The notes beneath the pieces were generated by a model. That model had not been told where the DNA came from. It was given only the letters and a program-made list of their open reading frames with translations, and ran no database searches. This document shows positions 39,801 to 53,018 of a stretch of 64,000 nt of DNA, piece after piece. Location of the stretch: assembly GCA_035771175.1 (NCBI GenBank), contig CM069594.1:13983670-14047669 (forward strand). The letters run 5' to 3'. Position 1 is the first letter of the stretch. Every line of letters starts with the position of its first letter. A program made the position numbers and the translations under genes. The DNA comes from Paratinospora sagittata (taxonomy: Eukaryota; Streptophyta; Magnoliopsida; Ranunculales; Menispermaceae).

Positions 39801-42800
39801 TCAAGCTCGAAGAACGAACACATATCTCATGTCTAATGCATTAGTTTGATCTTTGGTGTGTAGGGTAACCTCTCGACCAAACTCAGCACTAAAACTCTAA
39901 AAATTGCAAAGTGTTCAAAATCACTTCGATATAGTATTTCATTTTGAAAAAATGTTTTCCGTAAGGTTTTAATCATAATTTAAACGAGTTTTGAATTATT
40001 TAAAAGTGTTTTGAGTCAATGGAATGGTTCTTGAGTGTCAAAATATTAATTTTTTCAAAAATAAGGCTATCCAGCAATTTGCCAAAATTCTCGAGAAGGC
40101 ACTAGCGCACTATCAGTGTTGATAGCACGTTGATAGGGTTCTATAATAAGACATTTGTTTTTTCTGGAAAATTGTCTATAGCGCGCTATCCCCTTTGATG
40201 ACTCGCTATAAAGCTGTTGCCTTAATCTTTTCATTTTTAGTACAATGGGCAATAGCGCGCTATAGGCCTTTGATAACACGGTATCGGAAAGTCTAAAAAA
40301 CTCAAGCTCTCTAGTTTGTATATATCGACCTGCTATCTGTCAATAGAGAACATGACACACAACCAAATAGCACTCTATCCACGTATGAGAACAAAATCAG
40401 ATATTTCTAACGAGAAAAATTTGGGCACTTCTGCTTGCTCGATTTTTCTATTCCTTACACAGTTTTGCCAGGTTATCTTAATTGAAATATGCTCTACTAA
40501 CACCTAGATGATTCCCTTTGTCTCGCACGCCCAAAACAACTTTAGATTAAACAATGTTTTGAATTCAAATCATTTTGTACTCACTTGCTCTTTAACCTGC
40601 AACTTCTATTTTTATAAAACACTCATTCTCTGATTTTCAAAAATACAACACGCACGATTTTTGTAAGTTAGATTGAGCTTTCCAAAGAGTTTTTCAAGAG
40701 AAGAAAGTAATGATTCTTGCATTTGCCAAAACAAGCTTCGAATTGAATCAAAATTGCAATCTGTCTTGATGATAACGTCATTGTTGAGCAAGTTCTTCAT
40801 TTTATCCCTTTTGTGCTTAGATTTGCAGAGGGTATCCATTGTTTTAAACTGTAAGTATATGAAGTGGTCTCGGTAAGATAACAACATCAAAAAAGAACAC
40901 AACACCTGTATTGCATCAAGAACGCATCAAACAATAGCTTTCGAAGTCTACAAAGATCAAGCTCGAAGAACGAAGACATATCTCATGTCTAATGCATTAG
41001 TTTGATCTTTGGTGTGTAGGGTAACCTCTCGATCAAACTCAGCACTAAAACTCTGAAAATTGCAAAGTCTTCAAGATCACTTCGATATAGTATTTCATTT
41101 TGAAAAAATGTTTTCCGTAAGGTTTTAATCATAATTTCAACGAGTTTTGAATTATTTAAAAGTGTTTTGAGTCAATGGAATGGTTCTTGAGTTTCAAAAT
41201 ATTAATTTTTCAAAAATAAGGCTATCCAGCAATTTGCCAAAATTCTCGAGAAGGCACTAGCGCACTATCAGTGTTGATAGCACGTTGATAGGGTTCTATA
41301 ATAAGACATTTGTTTTTTCTGGAAAATTGTCTATAGCGCGCTATCCCCTTTGATGACTCGCTATAAAGCTGTTGCCTTAATCTTTTCATTTTTAGTAAAA
41401 TGGGCAATAGCGCGCTATAGGCCTTGATAACACGGTATCGGAAAGTCTAAAAAACTCAAGCTCTCTAGTTTGTGTATATCGACCTGCTATCTGTCAATAG
41501 AGAACATGATACACAACCAAATAGCACTCTATCCACGTCTGAGAACAAAATCAGATATTTCTAACGAGAAAAATGTGGGCACTTCTGCTTGCTCGATTTT
41601 TCTATTCCTTACACAGTTTTGCCAGGTTATCTTAATTGAAATATGCTCTACGAACACCTAGATGATTCCCTTTGTCTCGCACGCCCAAAACAACTTTAGA
41701 TTAAACAATGTTTTGAATTCAAATCATTTTGTACTCACTTGCTCTTTAACCTGCAACTTCTATTTTTATAAAACACTCATTCTCTGATTTTCAAAAATAC
41801 AACACGCACGATTTTTGTAAGTTAGATTGAGCTTTCCAAAGAGTTTTTCAAGAGAAGAAAGTAATGATTCTTGCATTTGCCAAAACAAGCTTCGAATTGA
41901 ATCAAAATTGCAATCTGTCTTGATGATAACGTCATTGTTGAGCAAGTTCTTCATTTTATCCCTTTTGTGCTTAGATTTGCAGAGGGTATCCATTGTTTTA
42001 AACTGTAAGTATATGAAGTGGTCTCGGTAAGATAACAACATCAAAAAAGAACACAACACCTGTATTGCATCAAGAACGCATCAAACAATAGCTTTCGAAG
42101 TCTACAAAGATCAAGCTCGAAGAACGAACACATATCTCATGTCTAATGCATTAGTTTGATCTTTGGTGTGTAGGGTAACCTCTCGACCAAACTCAGCACT
42201 AAAACTCTAAAAATTGCAAAGTGTTCAAAATCACTTCGATATAGTATTTCATTTTGAAAAAATGTTTTCCGTAAGGTTTTAATCATAATTTAAACGAGTT
42301 TTGAATTATTTAAAAGTGTTTTGAGTCAATGGAATGGTTCTTGAGTGTCAAAATATTAATTTTTTCAAAAATAAGGCTATCCAGCAATTTGCCAAAATTC
42401 TCGAGAAGGCACTAACGCACTATCAGTGTTGATAGCACGTTGATAGGGTTCTATAATAAGACATTTGTTTTTTCTGGAAAATTGTCTATAGCGCGCTATC
42501 CCCTTTGATGACTCGCTATAAAGCTGTTGCCTTAATCTTTTCATTTTTAGTAAAATGGGCAAAAGCGCGCTATAGGCCTTGATAACACGGTATCGGAAAG
42601 TCTAAAAAACTCAAGCTCTCTAGTTTGTGTATATCGACCTGCTATCTGTCAATAGAGAACATGATACACAACCAAATAGCACTCTATCCACGTCTGAGAA
42701 CAAAATCAGATATTTCTAACGAGAAAAATGTGGGCACTTCTGCTTGCTCGATTTTTCTATTCCTTACACAGTTTTGCCAGGTTATCTTAATTGAAATATG

Positions 42801-43779
42801 CTCTACGAACACCTAGATGATTCCCTTTGTCTCGCACGCCCAAAACAACTTTAGATTAAACAATGTTTTGAATTCAAATCATTTTGTACTCACTTGCTCT
42901 TTAACCTGCAACTTCTATTTTTATAAAACACTCATTCTCTGATTTTCAAAAATACAACACGCACGATTTTTGTAAGTTAGATTGAGCTTTCCAAAGAGTT
43001 TTTCAAGAGAAGAAAGTAATGATTCTTGCATTTGCCAAAACAAGCTTCGAATTGAATCAAAATTGCAATCTGTCTTGATGATAACGTCATTGTTGAGCAA
43101 GTTCTTCATTTTATCCATTTTGTGCTTAGATTTGCAGAGGGTATCCATTGTTTTAAACTGTAAGTATATGAAGTGGTCTCGGTAAGATAACAACATCAAA
43201 AAAGAACACAACACCTGTATTGTATCAAGAACACATCAAACAGTAGCATTCGAAGTCTACAAAGATCAAGCTCGAAGAACGAAGACATATCTCATGTCTA
43301 ATGCATTAGTTTGATCTTTGGTGTGTAGGGTAACCTCTCGATCAAACTCAGCACTAAAACTCTGAAAATTGCAAAGTCTTCAAGATCACTTCGATATAGT
43401 ATTTCATTTTGAAAAAATGTTTTCCGTAAGGTTTTAATCATAATTTCAACGAGTTTTGAATTATTTAAAAGTGTTTTGAGTCAATGGAATGGTTCTTGAG
43501 TGTTAAAATATTAATTTTTCAAAAATAAGGCTATCCAGCAATTTGCCAAAATTCTCGAGAAGGCACTAGCGCACTATCAGTGTTGATAGCACGTTGATAG
43601 GGCTCTATAATAAGACATTTGTTTTTTCTGGAAAATTGTCTATAGCGCGCTATCCCCTTTGATGACTCGCTATAAAGCTGTTGCCTTAATCTTTTCATTT
43701 TTAGTAAAATGGGCAATAGCGCGCTATAGGCCTTTGATAACACGGTATCGGAAAGTCTAAAAAACTCAAGCTCTCTAGT
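36851..43779. repeat. Array block: alternating dimers, 2,309-2,310 bp period
   Basis: Start types alternate C, Y, C, Y, C, C. Linked rare variants recur at dimer spacing. These are aaaatgtggg (about 36953, 39262, 41572, and 42727 in the extra C copy), ctacgaacacc (37027, 39337, 41647, 42803), gaacgaacacat (37505, 39815, 42125), gtacaatggg (37931, 40241), acatgacacac (38040, 40350) and gagtttcaaaa (38880, 41190). Later copies add ctctaaaaattg (39896, 42207) and aatttaaacg (39979, 42289). The latest pair is therefore 39.2-41.5 and 41.5-42.6 kb. Confidence 0.9.
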
Positions 43780-46700
43780 TTGTATATATCGACCTGCTAT
43801 CTGTCAATAGAGAACATGATACACAACCAAATAGCACTCTATCCACGTATGAGAACAAAATTAGATATTTTTAACGAGAAAAATTTGGGCACTTCTGCTT
43901 GCTCGATTTTTCTATTCCTTACACAGTTTTGCCAGGTTATCTTAATTGAAATATGCTCTACTAACACCTAGATGATTCCCTTTGTCTCGCACGCCCAAAA
44001 CAACTTTAGATTAAACAATGTTTTGAATTCAAATCATTTTGTACTCACTTGCTCTTTAACCTGCAACTTCTATTTTTGTCAAACACTCATTCTCTGATTT
44101 TCAAAAATACAACACGCACGATTTTTGTAAGTTAGATTGAGCTTTCCAAAGAGTTTTTCAAGAGAAGAAAGTAATGATTCTTGCATTTGCCAAAACAAGC
44201 TTCGAATTGAATCAAAATTGCAATCTGTCTTGATGATAACGTCATTGTTGAGCAAGTTCTTCATTTTATCCCTTTTGTGCTTAGATTTGCAGAGGGTATC
44301 CATTGTCTTAAACTGTAAGTATATGAAGTGGTCTCGGTAAGATAACAACATCAAAAAAGAACACAACACCTGTATTGCATCAAGAACGCATCAAACAATA
44401 GCTTTCGAAGTCTACAAAGATCAAGCTCGAAGAACGAAGACATATCTCATGTCTAATGCATTAGTTTGATCTTTGGTGTGTAGGGTAACCTCTCGACCAA
44501 ACTCAGCACTAAAACTCTGAAAATTGCAAACTGTTCAAAATCACTTCGATATAGTATTTCATTTTGAAAAAATGTTTTCCGTAAGGTTTTAATCATAATT
44601 TCAACGAGTTTTGAATTATTTAAAAGTGTTTTGAGTCAATGGAATGGTTCTTGAGTGTCAAAATATTAATTTTTTCAAAAATAAGGCTATCCAGCAATTT
44701 GCCAAAATTCTCGAGAAGGCACTAGCGCACTATCAGTGTTGATAGCACGTTGATAGGGTTCTATAATAAGACATTTGTTTTTTCTGGAAAATTGTCTATA
44801 GCGCGCTATCCTCTTTGATGACTCGCTATAAAGCTGTTGCCTTAATCTTTTCATTTTTAGTAAAATGGGCAATAGCGCGCTATAGGCCTTGATAACACGG
44901 TATCGGAAAGTCAAAAAAACTCAAGCTCTCTAGTTTGTGTATATCGACCTGCTATCTGTCAATAGAGAACATGATACACAACCAAATAGCACTCTATCCA
45001 CGTCTGAGAACAAAATCAGATATTTCTAACGAGAAAAATTTGGGCACTTCTGCTTGCTCAATTTTTCTATTCCTTACTCAGTTTTGCCAGGTTATCTTAA
45101 TTGAAATATGCTCTACTAACACCTAGATGATTCCCTTTGTCTCGCACGCCCAAAACAACTTTAGATTAAACAATGTTTTGAATTCAAATCATTTTGTACT
45201 CACTTGCTCTTTAACCGGCAACTTCTATTTTTATAAAACACTCATTCTCTGATTTTCAAAAATACAACACGCACGATTTTTGTAAGTTAGATTGAGCTTT
45301 CCAAAGAGTTTTTCAAGAGAAGAAAGTAATGATTCTTGCATTTGCCAAAACAAGCTTCGAATTGAATCAAAATTGCAATCTGTCTTGATGATAACGTCAT
45401 TGTTGAGCAAGTTCTTCATTTTATCCATTTTGTGCTTAGATTTGCAGAGGGTATCCATTGTTTTAAACTGTAAGTATATGAAGTGGTCTCGGTAAGATAA
45501 CAACATCAAAAAAGAACACAACACCTGTATTGTATCAAGAACACATCAAACAATAGCTTTCGAAGTCTACAAAGATCAAGCTCGAAGAACGAAGACATAT
45601 CTCATGTCTAATGCATTAGTTTGATCTTTGGTGTGTAGGGTAACCTCTCGACCAAACTCAGCACTAAAACTCTGAAAATTGCAAAGTCTTCAAGATCACT
45701 TCGATATAGTATTTCATTTTGAAAAAATGTTTTCCGTAAGGTTTTAATCATAATTTCAACGAGTTTTGAATTATTTAAAAGTGTTTTGAGTCAATGGAAT
45801 GGTTCTTGAGTGTCAAAATATTAATTTTTTCAAAAATAAGGCTATCCAGCAATTTGCCAAAATTCTCGAGAAGGCACTAACGCACTATCAGTGTTGATAG
45901 CACGTTGATAGGGTTCTATAATAAGACATTTGTTTTTTCTGGAAAATTGTCTATAGCGCGCTATCCCCTTTGATGACTCGCTATAAAGCTGTTGCCTTAA
46001 TCTTTTCATTTTTAGTAAAATGGGCAATAGCGCGCTATAGGCCTTTGATAACACGGTATCGGAAAGTCTAAAATACTCAAGCTCTCTAGTTTGTATATAT
46101 CGACCTGCTATCTGTCAATAGAGAACATGATACACAACCAAATAGCACTCTATCCACGTCTGAGAACAAAATCAGATATTTCTAACGAGAAAAATTTGGG
46201 CACTTCTGCTTGCTCGATTTTTCTATTCCTTACACAGTTTTGCCAGGTTATCTTAATTGAAATATGCTCTACTAACACCTAGATGATTCCCTTTGTCTCG
46301 CACGCCCAAAACAACTTTAGATTAAACAATGTTTTGAATTCAAATCATTTTGTACTCACTTGCTCTTTAACCTGCAACTTCTATTTTTATAAAACACTCA
46401 TTCTCTGATTTTCAAAAATACAACACGCACGATTTTTGTAAGTTAGATTGAGCTTTCCAAAGAGTTTTTCAAGAGAAGAAAGTAATGATTCTTGCATTTG
46501 CCAAAACAAGCTTCGAATTGAATCAAAATTGCAATCTGTCTTGATGATAACGTCATTGTTGAGCAAGTTCTTCATTTTATCCCTTTTGTGCTTAGATTTG
46601 CAGAGGGTATCCATTGTCTTAAACTGTAAGAATATGAAGTGGTCTCGGTAAGATAACAACATCAAAAAAGAACACAACACCTGTATTGCATCAAGAACGC

Positions 46701-49700
46701 ATCAAACAATAGCTTTCGAAGTCTACAAAGATCAAGCTCGAAGAACGAAGACATATCTCATGTCTAATGCATTAGTTTGATCTTTGGTGTGTAGGGTAAC
46801 CTCTCGACCAAACTCAGCACTAAAACTCTGAAAATTGCAAAGTGTTCAAAATCACTTCGATATAGTATTTCATTTTGAAAAAATGTTTTCCGTAAGGTTT
46901 TAATCATAATTTCAACGAGTTTTGAATTATTTAAAAGTGTTTTGAGTCAATGGAATGGTTCTTGAGTGTCAAAATATTAATTTTTTCAAAAATAAGGCTA
47001 TCCAGCAATTTGCCAAAATTCTCGAGAAGGCACTAGCGCACTATCAGTGTTGATAGCACGTTGATAGGGTTCTATAATAAGACATTTGTTTTTTCTGGAA
47101 AATTGTCTATAGCGCGCTATCCTCTTTGATGACTCGCTATAAAGCTGTTGCCTTAATCTTTTCATTTTTAGTAAAATGGGCAATAGCGCGCTATAGGCCT
47201 TGATAACACGGTATCGGAAAGTCAAAAAAACTCAAGCTCTCTAGTTTGTGTATATCGACCTGCTATCTGTCAATAGAGAACATGATACACAACCAAATAG
47301 CACTCTATCCACGTCTGAGAACAAAATCAGATATTTCTAACGAGAAAAATTTGGGCACTTCTGCTTGCTCAATTTTTCTATTCCTTACTCAGTTTTGCCA
47401 GGTTATCTTAATTGAAATATGCTCTACTAACACCTAGATGATTCCCTTTGTCTCGCACGCCCAAAACAACTTTAGATTAAACAATGTTTTGAATTCAAAT
47501 CATTTTGTACTCACTTGCTCTTTAACCGGCAACTTCTATTTTTATAAAACACTCATTCTCTGATTTTCAAAAATACAACACGCACGATTTTTGTAAGTTA
47601 GATTGAGCTTTCCAAAGAGTTTTTCAAGAGAAGAAAGTAATGATTCTTGCATTTGCCAAAACAAGCTTCGAATTGAATCAAAATTGCAATCTGTCTTGAT
47701 GATAACGTCATTGTTGAGCAAGTTCTTCATTTTATCCATTTTGTGCTTAGATTTGCAGAGGGTATCCATTGTTTTAAACTGTAAGTATATGAAGTGGTCT
47801 CGGTAAGATAACAACATCAAAAAAGAACACAACACCTGTATTGTATCAAGAACACATCAAACAATAGCTTTCGAAGTCTACAAAGATCAAGCTCGAAGAA
47901 CGAAGACATATCTCATGTCTAATGCATTAGTTTGATCTTTGGTGTGTAGGGTAACCTCTCGACCAAACTCAGCACTAAAACTCTGAAAATTGCAAAGTCT
48001 TCAAGATCACTTCGATATAGTATTTCATTTTGAAAAAATGTTTTCCGTAAGGTTTTAATCATAATTTCAACGAGTTTTGAATTATTTAAAAGTGTTTTGA
48101 GTCAATGGAATGGTTCTTGAGTGTCAAAATATTAATTTTTTCAAAAATAAGGCTATCCAGCAATTTGCCAAAATTCTCGAGAAGGCACTAACGCACTATC
48201 AGTGTTGATAGCACGTTGATAGGGTTCTATAATAAGACATTTGTTTTTTCTGGAAAATTGTCTATAGCGCGCTATCCCCTTTGATGACTCGCTATAAAGC
48301 TGTTGCCTTAATCTTTTCATTTTTAGTAAAATGGGCAATAGCGCGCTATAGGCCTTTGATAACACGGTATCGGAAAGTCTAAAATACTCAAGCTCTCTAG
48401 TTTGTATATATCGACCTGCTATCTGTCAATAGAGAACATGATACACAACCAAATAGCACTCTATCCACGTCTGAGAACAAAATCAGATATTTCTAACGAG
48501 AAAAATTTGGGCACTTCTGCTTGCTCGATTTTTCTATTCCTTACACAGTTTTGCCAGGTTATCTTAATTGAAATATGCTCTACTAACACCTAGATGATTC
48601 CCTTTGTCTCGCACGCCCAAAACAACTTTAGATTAAACAATGTTTTGAATTCAAATCATTTTGTACTCACTTGCTCTTTAACCTGCAACTTCTATTTTTA
48701 TAAAACACTCATTCTCTGATTTTCAAAAATACAACACGCACGATTTTTGTAAGTTAGATTGAGCTTTCCAAAGAGTTTTTCAAGAGAAGAAAGTAATGAT
48801 TCTTGCATTTGCCAAAACAAGCTTCGAATTGAATCAAAATTGCAATCTGTCTTGATGATAACGTCATTGTTGAGCAAGTTCTTCATTTTATCCCTTTTGT
48901 GCTTAGATTTGCAGAGGGTATCCATTGTTTTAAACTGTAAGTATATGAAGTGGTCTCGGTAAGATAACAACATCAAAAAAGAACACAACACCTGTATTGC
49001 ATCAAGAACGCATCAAACAATAGCTTTCGAAGTCTACAAAGATCAAGCTCGAAGAACGAAGACATATCTCATGTCTAATGCATTAGTTTGATCATTGGTG
49101 TGTAGGGTAACCTCTCGATCAAACTCAGCACTAAAACTCTGAAAATTGCAAAGTCTTCAAGATCACTTCGATATAGTATTTCATTTTGAAAAAATGTTTT
49201 CCGTAAGGTTTTAATCATAATTTCAACGAGTTTTGAATTATTTAAAAGTGTTTTGAGTCAATGGAATGGTTCATGAGTGTCAAAATATTAATTTTTCAAA
49301 AATAAGGCTATCCAGCAATTTGCCAAAATTCTCGAGAAGGCACTAACGCACTATCAGTGTTGATAGCACGTTGATAGGGTTCTATAATAAGACATTTGTT
49401 TTTTCTTCAAAATTGTCTATAGCGCGCTATCCCCTTTGATGACTCGCTATAAAGCTGTTGCCTTAATCTTTTCATTTTTAGTAAAATGGGCAATAGCGCG
49501 CTATAGGCCTTTGATAACACGGTATCGGAAAGTCTAAAAAACTCAAGCTCTCTAGTTTGTATATATCGACCTGCTATCTGTCAATAGAGAACATGATACA
49601 CAACCAAATAGCACTCTATCCACGTATGAGAACAAAATCAGATATTTCTAACGAGAAAAATTTGGGCACTTCTGCTTGCTCGATTTTTCTATTCCTTACA

Positions 49701-50711
49701 CAGTTTTGCCAGGTTATCTTAATTGAAATATGCTCTACTAACACCTAGATGATTCCCTTTGTCTCGCACGCCCAAAACAACTTTAGATTAAACAATGTTT
49801 TGAATTCAAATCATTTTGTACTCACTTGCTCTTTAACCTGCAACTTCTATTTTTATAAAACACTCATTCTCTGATTTTCAAAAATACAACACGCACGATT
49901 TTTGTAAGTTAGATTGAGCTTTCCAAAGAGTTTTTCAAGAGAAGAAAGTAATGATTCTTGCATTTGCCAAAACAAGCTTCGAATTGAATCAAAATTGCAA
50001 TCTGTCTTGATGATAACGTCATTGTTGAGCAAGTTCTTCATTTTATCCCTTTTGTGCTTAGATTTGCAGAGGGTATCCATTGTTTTAAACTGTAAGTATA
50101 TGAAGTGGTCTCGGTAAGATAACAACATCAAAAAAGAACACAACACCTGTATTGCATCAAGAACGCATCAAACAATAGCTTTCGAAGTCTACAAAGATCA
50201 AGCTCGAAGAACGAAGACATATCTCATGTCTAATGCATTAGTTTGATCTTTGGTGTGTAGGGTAACCTCTCGATCAAACTCAGCACTAAAACTCTGAAAA
50301 TTGCAAAGTCTTCAAGATCACTTCGATATAGTATTTCATTTTGAAAAAATGTTTTCCGTAAGGTTATAATCATAATTTCAACGAGTTTTGAATTATTTAA
50401 AAGTGTTTTGAGTCAATGGAATGGTTCTTGAGTGTCAAAATATTAATTTTTTCAAAAATAAGGCTATCCAGCAATTTGCCAAAATTCTCGAGAAGGCACT
50501 AGCGCACTATCAGTGTTGATAGCACGTTGATAGGGTTCTATAATAAGACATTTGTTTTTTCTGGAAAATTGTCTATAGCGCGCTATCCCCTTTGATGACT
50601 CGCTATAAAGCTGTTGCCTTAATCTTTTCATTTTTAGTAAAATGGGCAATAGCGCGCTATAGGCCTTGATAACACGGTATCGGAAAGTCTAAAAAACTCA
50701 AGCTCTCTAGT
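43780..50711. repeat. Array block: alternating dimers, 2,311 bp period
   Basis: Monomers 39 and 41 share cttactcag, a G at 45217/47528, attgtatcaag and actaacgcac. The copies before and after share attgtcttaaac (44305/46616), tatcctctttg (44810/47121), agtcaaaaaaac (44911/47222) and ctaaaatactc (46069/48380). Monomer 44 at 50712 carries part of the set (cttactcag, G at 50994, attgtatcaag). Private oddities are ttttgtcaaac at 44074-44083 and tttcttcaaaa near 49403, each replacing two or three adjacent bases. Confidence 0.9.
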
Positions 50712-53018
50712 TTGTGTATATCGACCTGCTATCTGTCAATAGAGAACATGATACACAACCAAATAGCACTCTATCCACGTCTGAGAACAAAATCAGATAT
50801 TTCTAACGAGAAAAATTTGGGCACTTCTGCTTGCTCAATTTTTCTATTCCTTACTCAGTTTTGCCAGGTTATCTTAATTGAAATATGCTCTACTAACACC
50901 TAGATGATTCCCTTTGTCTCGCACGCCCAAAACAACTTTAGATTAAACAATGTTTTGAATTCAAATCATTTTGTACTCACTTGCTCTTTAACCGGCAACT
51001 TCTATTTTTATAAAACACTCATTCTCTGATTTTCAAAAATACAACACGCACGATTTTTGTAAGTTAGATTGAGCTTTCCAAAGAGTTTTTCAAGAGAAGA
51101 AAGTAATGATTCTTGCATTTGCCAAAACAAGCTTCGAATTGAATCAAAATTGCAATCTGTCTTGATGATAACGTCATTGTTGAGCAAGTTCTTCATTTTA
51201 TCCATTTTGTGCTTAGATTTGCAGAGGGTATCCATTGTTTTAAACTGTAAGTATATGAAGTGGTCTCGGTAAGATAACAACATCAAAAAAGAACACAACA
51301 CCTGTATTGTATCAAGAACACATCAAACAATAGCTTTCGAAGTCTACAAAGATCAAGCTCGAAGAACGAAGACATATCTCATGTCTAATGCATTAGTTTG
51401 ATCTTTGGTGTGTAGGGTAACCTCTCGACCAAATTCAGCACTAAAACTCTGAAAATTGTAAAGTGTTCAAAATCACTTCGATATAGTATTTCATTTTGAA
51501 AAAATGTTTTCCGTAAGGTTTTAATCATAATTTCAACGAGTTTTGAATTATTTAAAAGTGTTTTGAGTCAATGGAATGGTTCTTGAGTGTCAAAATATTA
51601 ATTTTTCAAAAATAAGGCTATCCAGCAATTTGCCAAAATTCTCGAGAAGGCACTAACGCACTATCAGTGTTGATAGCACTTTGATAGGGTTCTATAATAA
51701 GACATTTATTTTTTCTGGAAAATTGTCTATAGCGCGCTATCCCCTTTGATGACTCGCTATAAAGCTGTTGCCTTAATCTTTTCATTTTTAGTAAAATGGG
51801 CAATAGCGCGCTATAGGCCTTGATAACACGGTATCGGAAAGTCTAAAAAACTCAAGCTCTCTAGTTTGTGTATATCGACCTGCTATCTGTCAATAGAGAA
51901 CATGATACACAACCAAATAGCACTCTATCCACGTCTGAGACCAAAATCAGATATTTCTCACGAGAAAAATGTGGGCACTTCTGCTTGCTCGTTTTTTTAT
52001 TCCTTATACAGTTTTGCCAGGTTATCTGAATTGAAATATGCTCTACTAACACCTAGATGATTCCCTTTGTCTCGCACGCCCAAAACAACTTTAGATTAAA
52101 CAATGTTTTGAATTCAAATCATTTTGTACTCACTTGCTCTTTAACCTGCAACTTCTATTTTTATAAAACACTCATTCTCTGATTTTCAAAAATACAACAC
52201 GCACGATTTTTGTAAGTTAGATTGAGCTTTCCAAAGAGTTTTTCAAGAGAAGAAAGTAATGATTCTTGCATTTGCCAAAACAAGCTTCGAATTGAATCAA
52301 AATTGCAATCTGTCTTGATGATAACGTCATTGTTGAGCAAGTTCTTCATTTTATCCCTTTTGTGCTTAGATTTGCAGAGGGTATCCATTGTTTTAAACTG
52401 TGAGTATATGAAGTGGTCTCGGTAAGATAACAACATCAAAAAAGAACACAACACCTGTATTGCATCAAGAACACATCAAACAATAGCTTTCGAAGTCTAC
52501 AAAGATCAAGCTCGAAGAACGAAGACATATCTCATGTCTAATGCATTAGTTTGATCTTTGGTGTGTAGGGTAACCTCTCGATCAAAGTCAGCACTAAAAC
52601 TCTGAAAATTGCAAAGTTTTAAAAATCACTTCGATATAGTATTTCATTTTGAAAAAATATTTTCCGTAAGGTTTTAATCATAATTTCAACGAGTTTTGAA
52701 TTATTTAAAAGTGTTTTGAGTCAATGGAATGGTTCTTGAGTGTCAAAATATTAATTTTTCAAAAATAAGGCTATCCAGCAATTTGCCAAAATTCTCGAGA
52801 AGGCACTAACGCACTATCAGTGTTGATAGCACGTTGATAGGGTTCTATAATAAGGCATTTGTTTTTTCTGGAAAATTGCCTATAGTGCGCTATCCCCTTT
52901 GATAACTCGCTATAAAGCTGTTGCCTTAATCTTTTCATTTTTAGTAAAATGGGCAATAGCGCGCTATAGGCCTTGATAACACAGTATCGGAAAGTCTAAA
53001 AAACTCAAGCTCTCTAGT
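50712..53018. repeat. Array block: monomers 44-45, including the most diverged copy
   Basis: Monomer 44 shares agcactttgat (near 51676) and acatttattttt (near 51703) with monomer 49 (57451 and 57478), five monomers away. Monomer 45 (51866-53018) is the most diverged copy in the window. It has at least seven changes between 51941 and 52030, and further changes at atcaaagtcag (52581), aagttttaaaaatc (52613), aaatattttcc (52657), aaggcatt (52853) and tatagtgcgct (52881). It also returns to the left-zone gtgagta variant. Confidence 0.88.
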
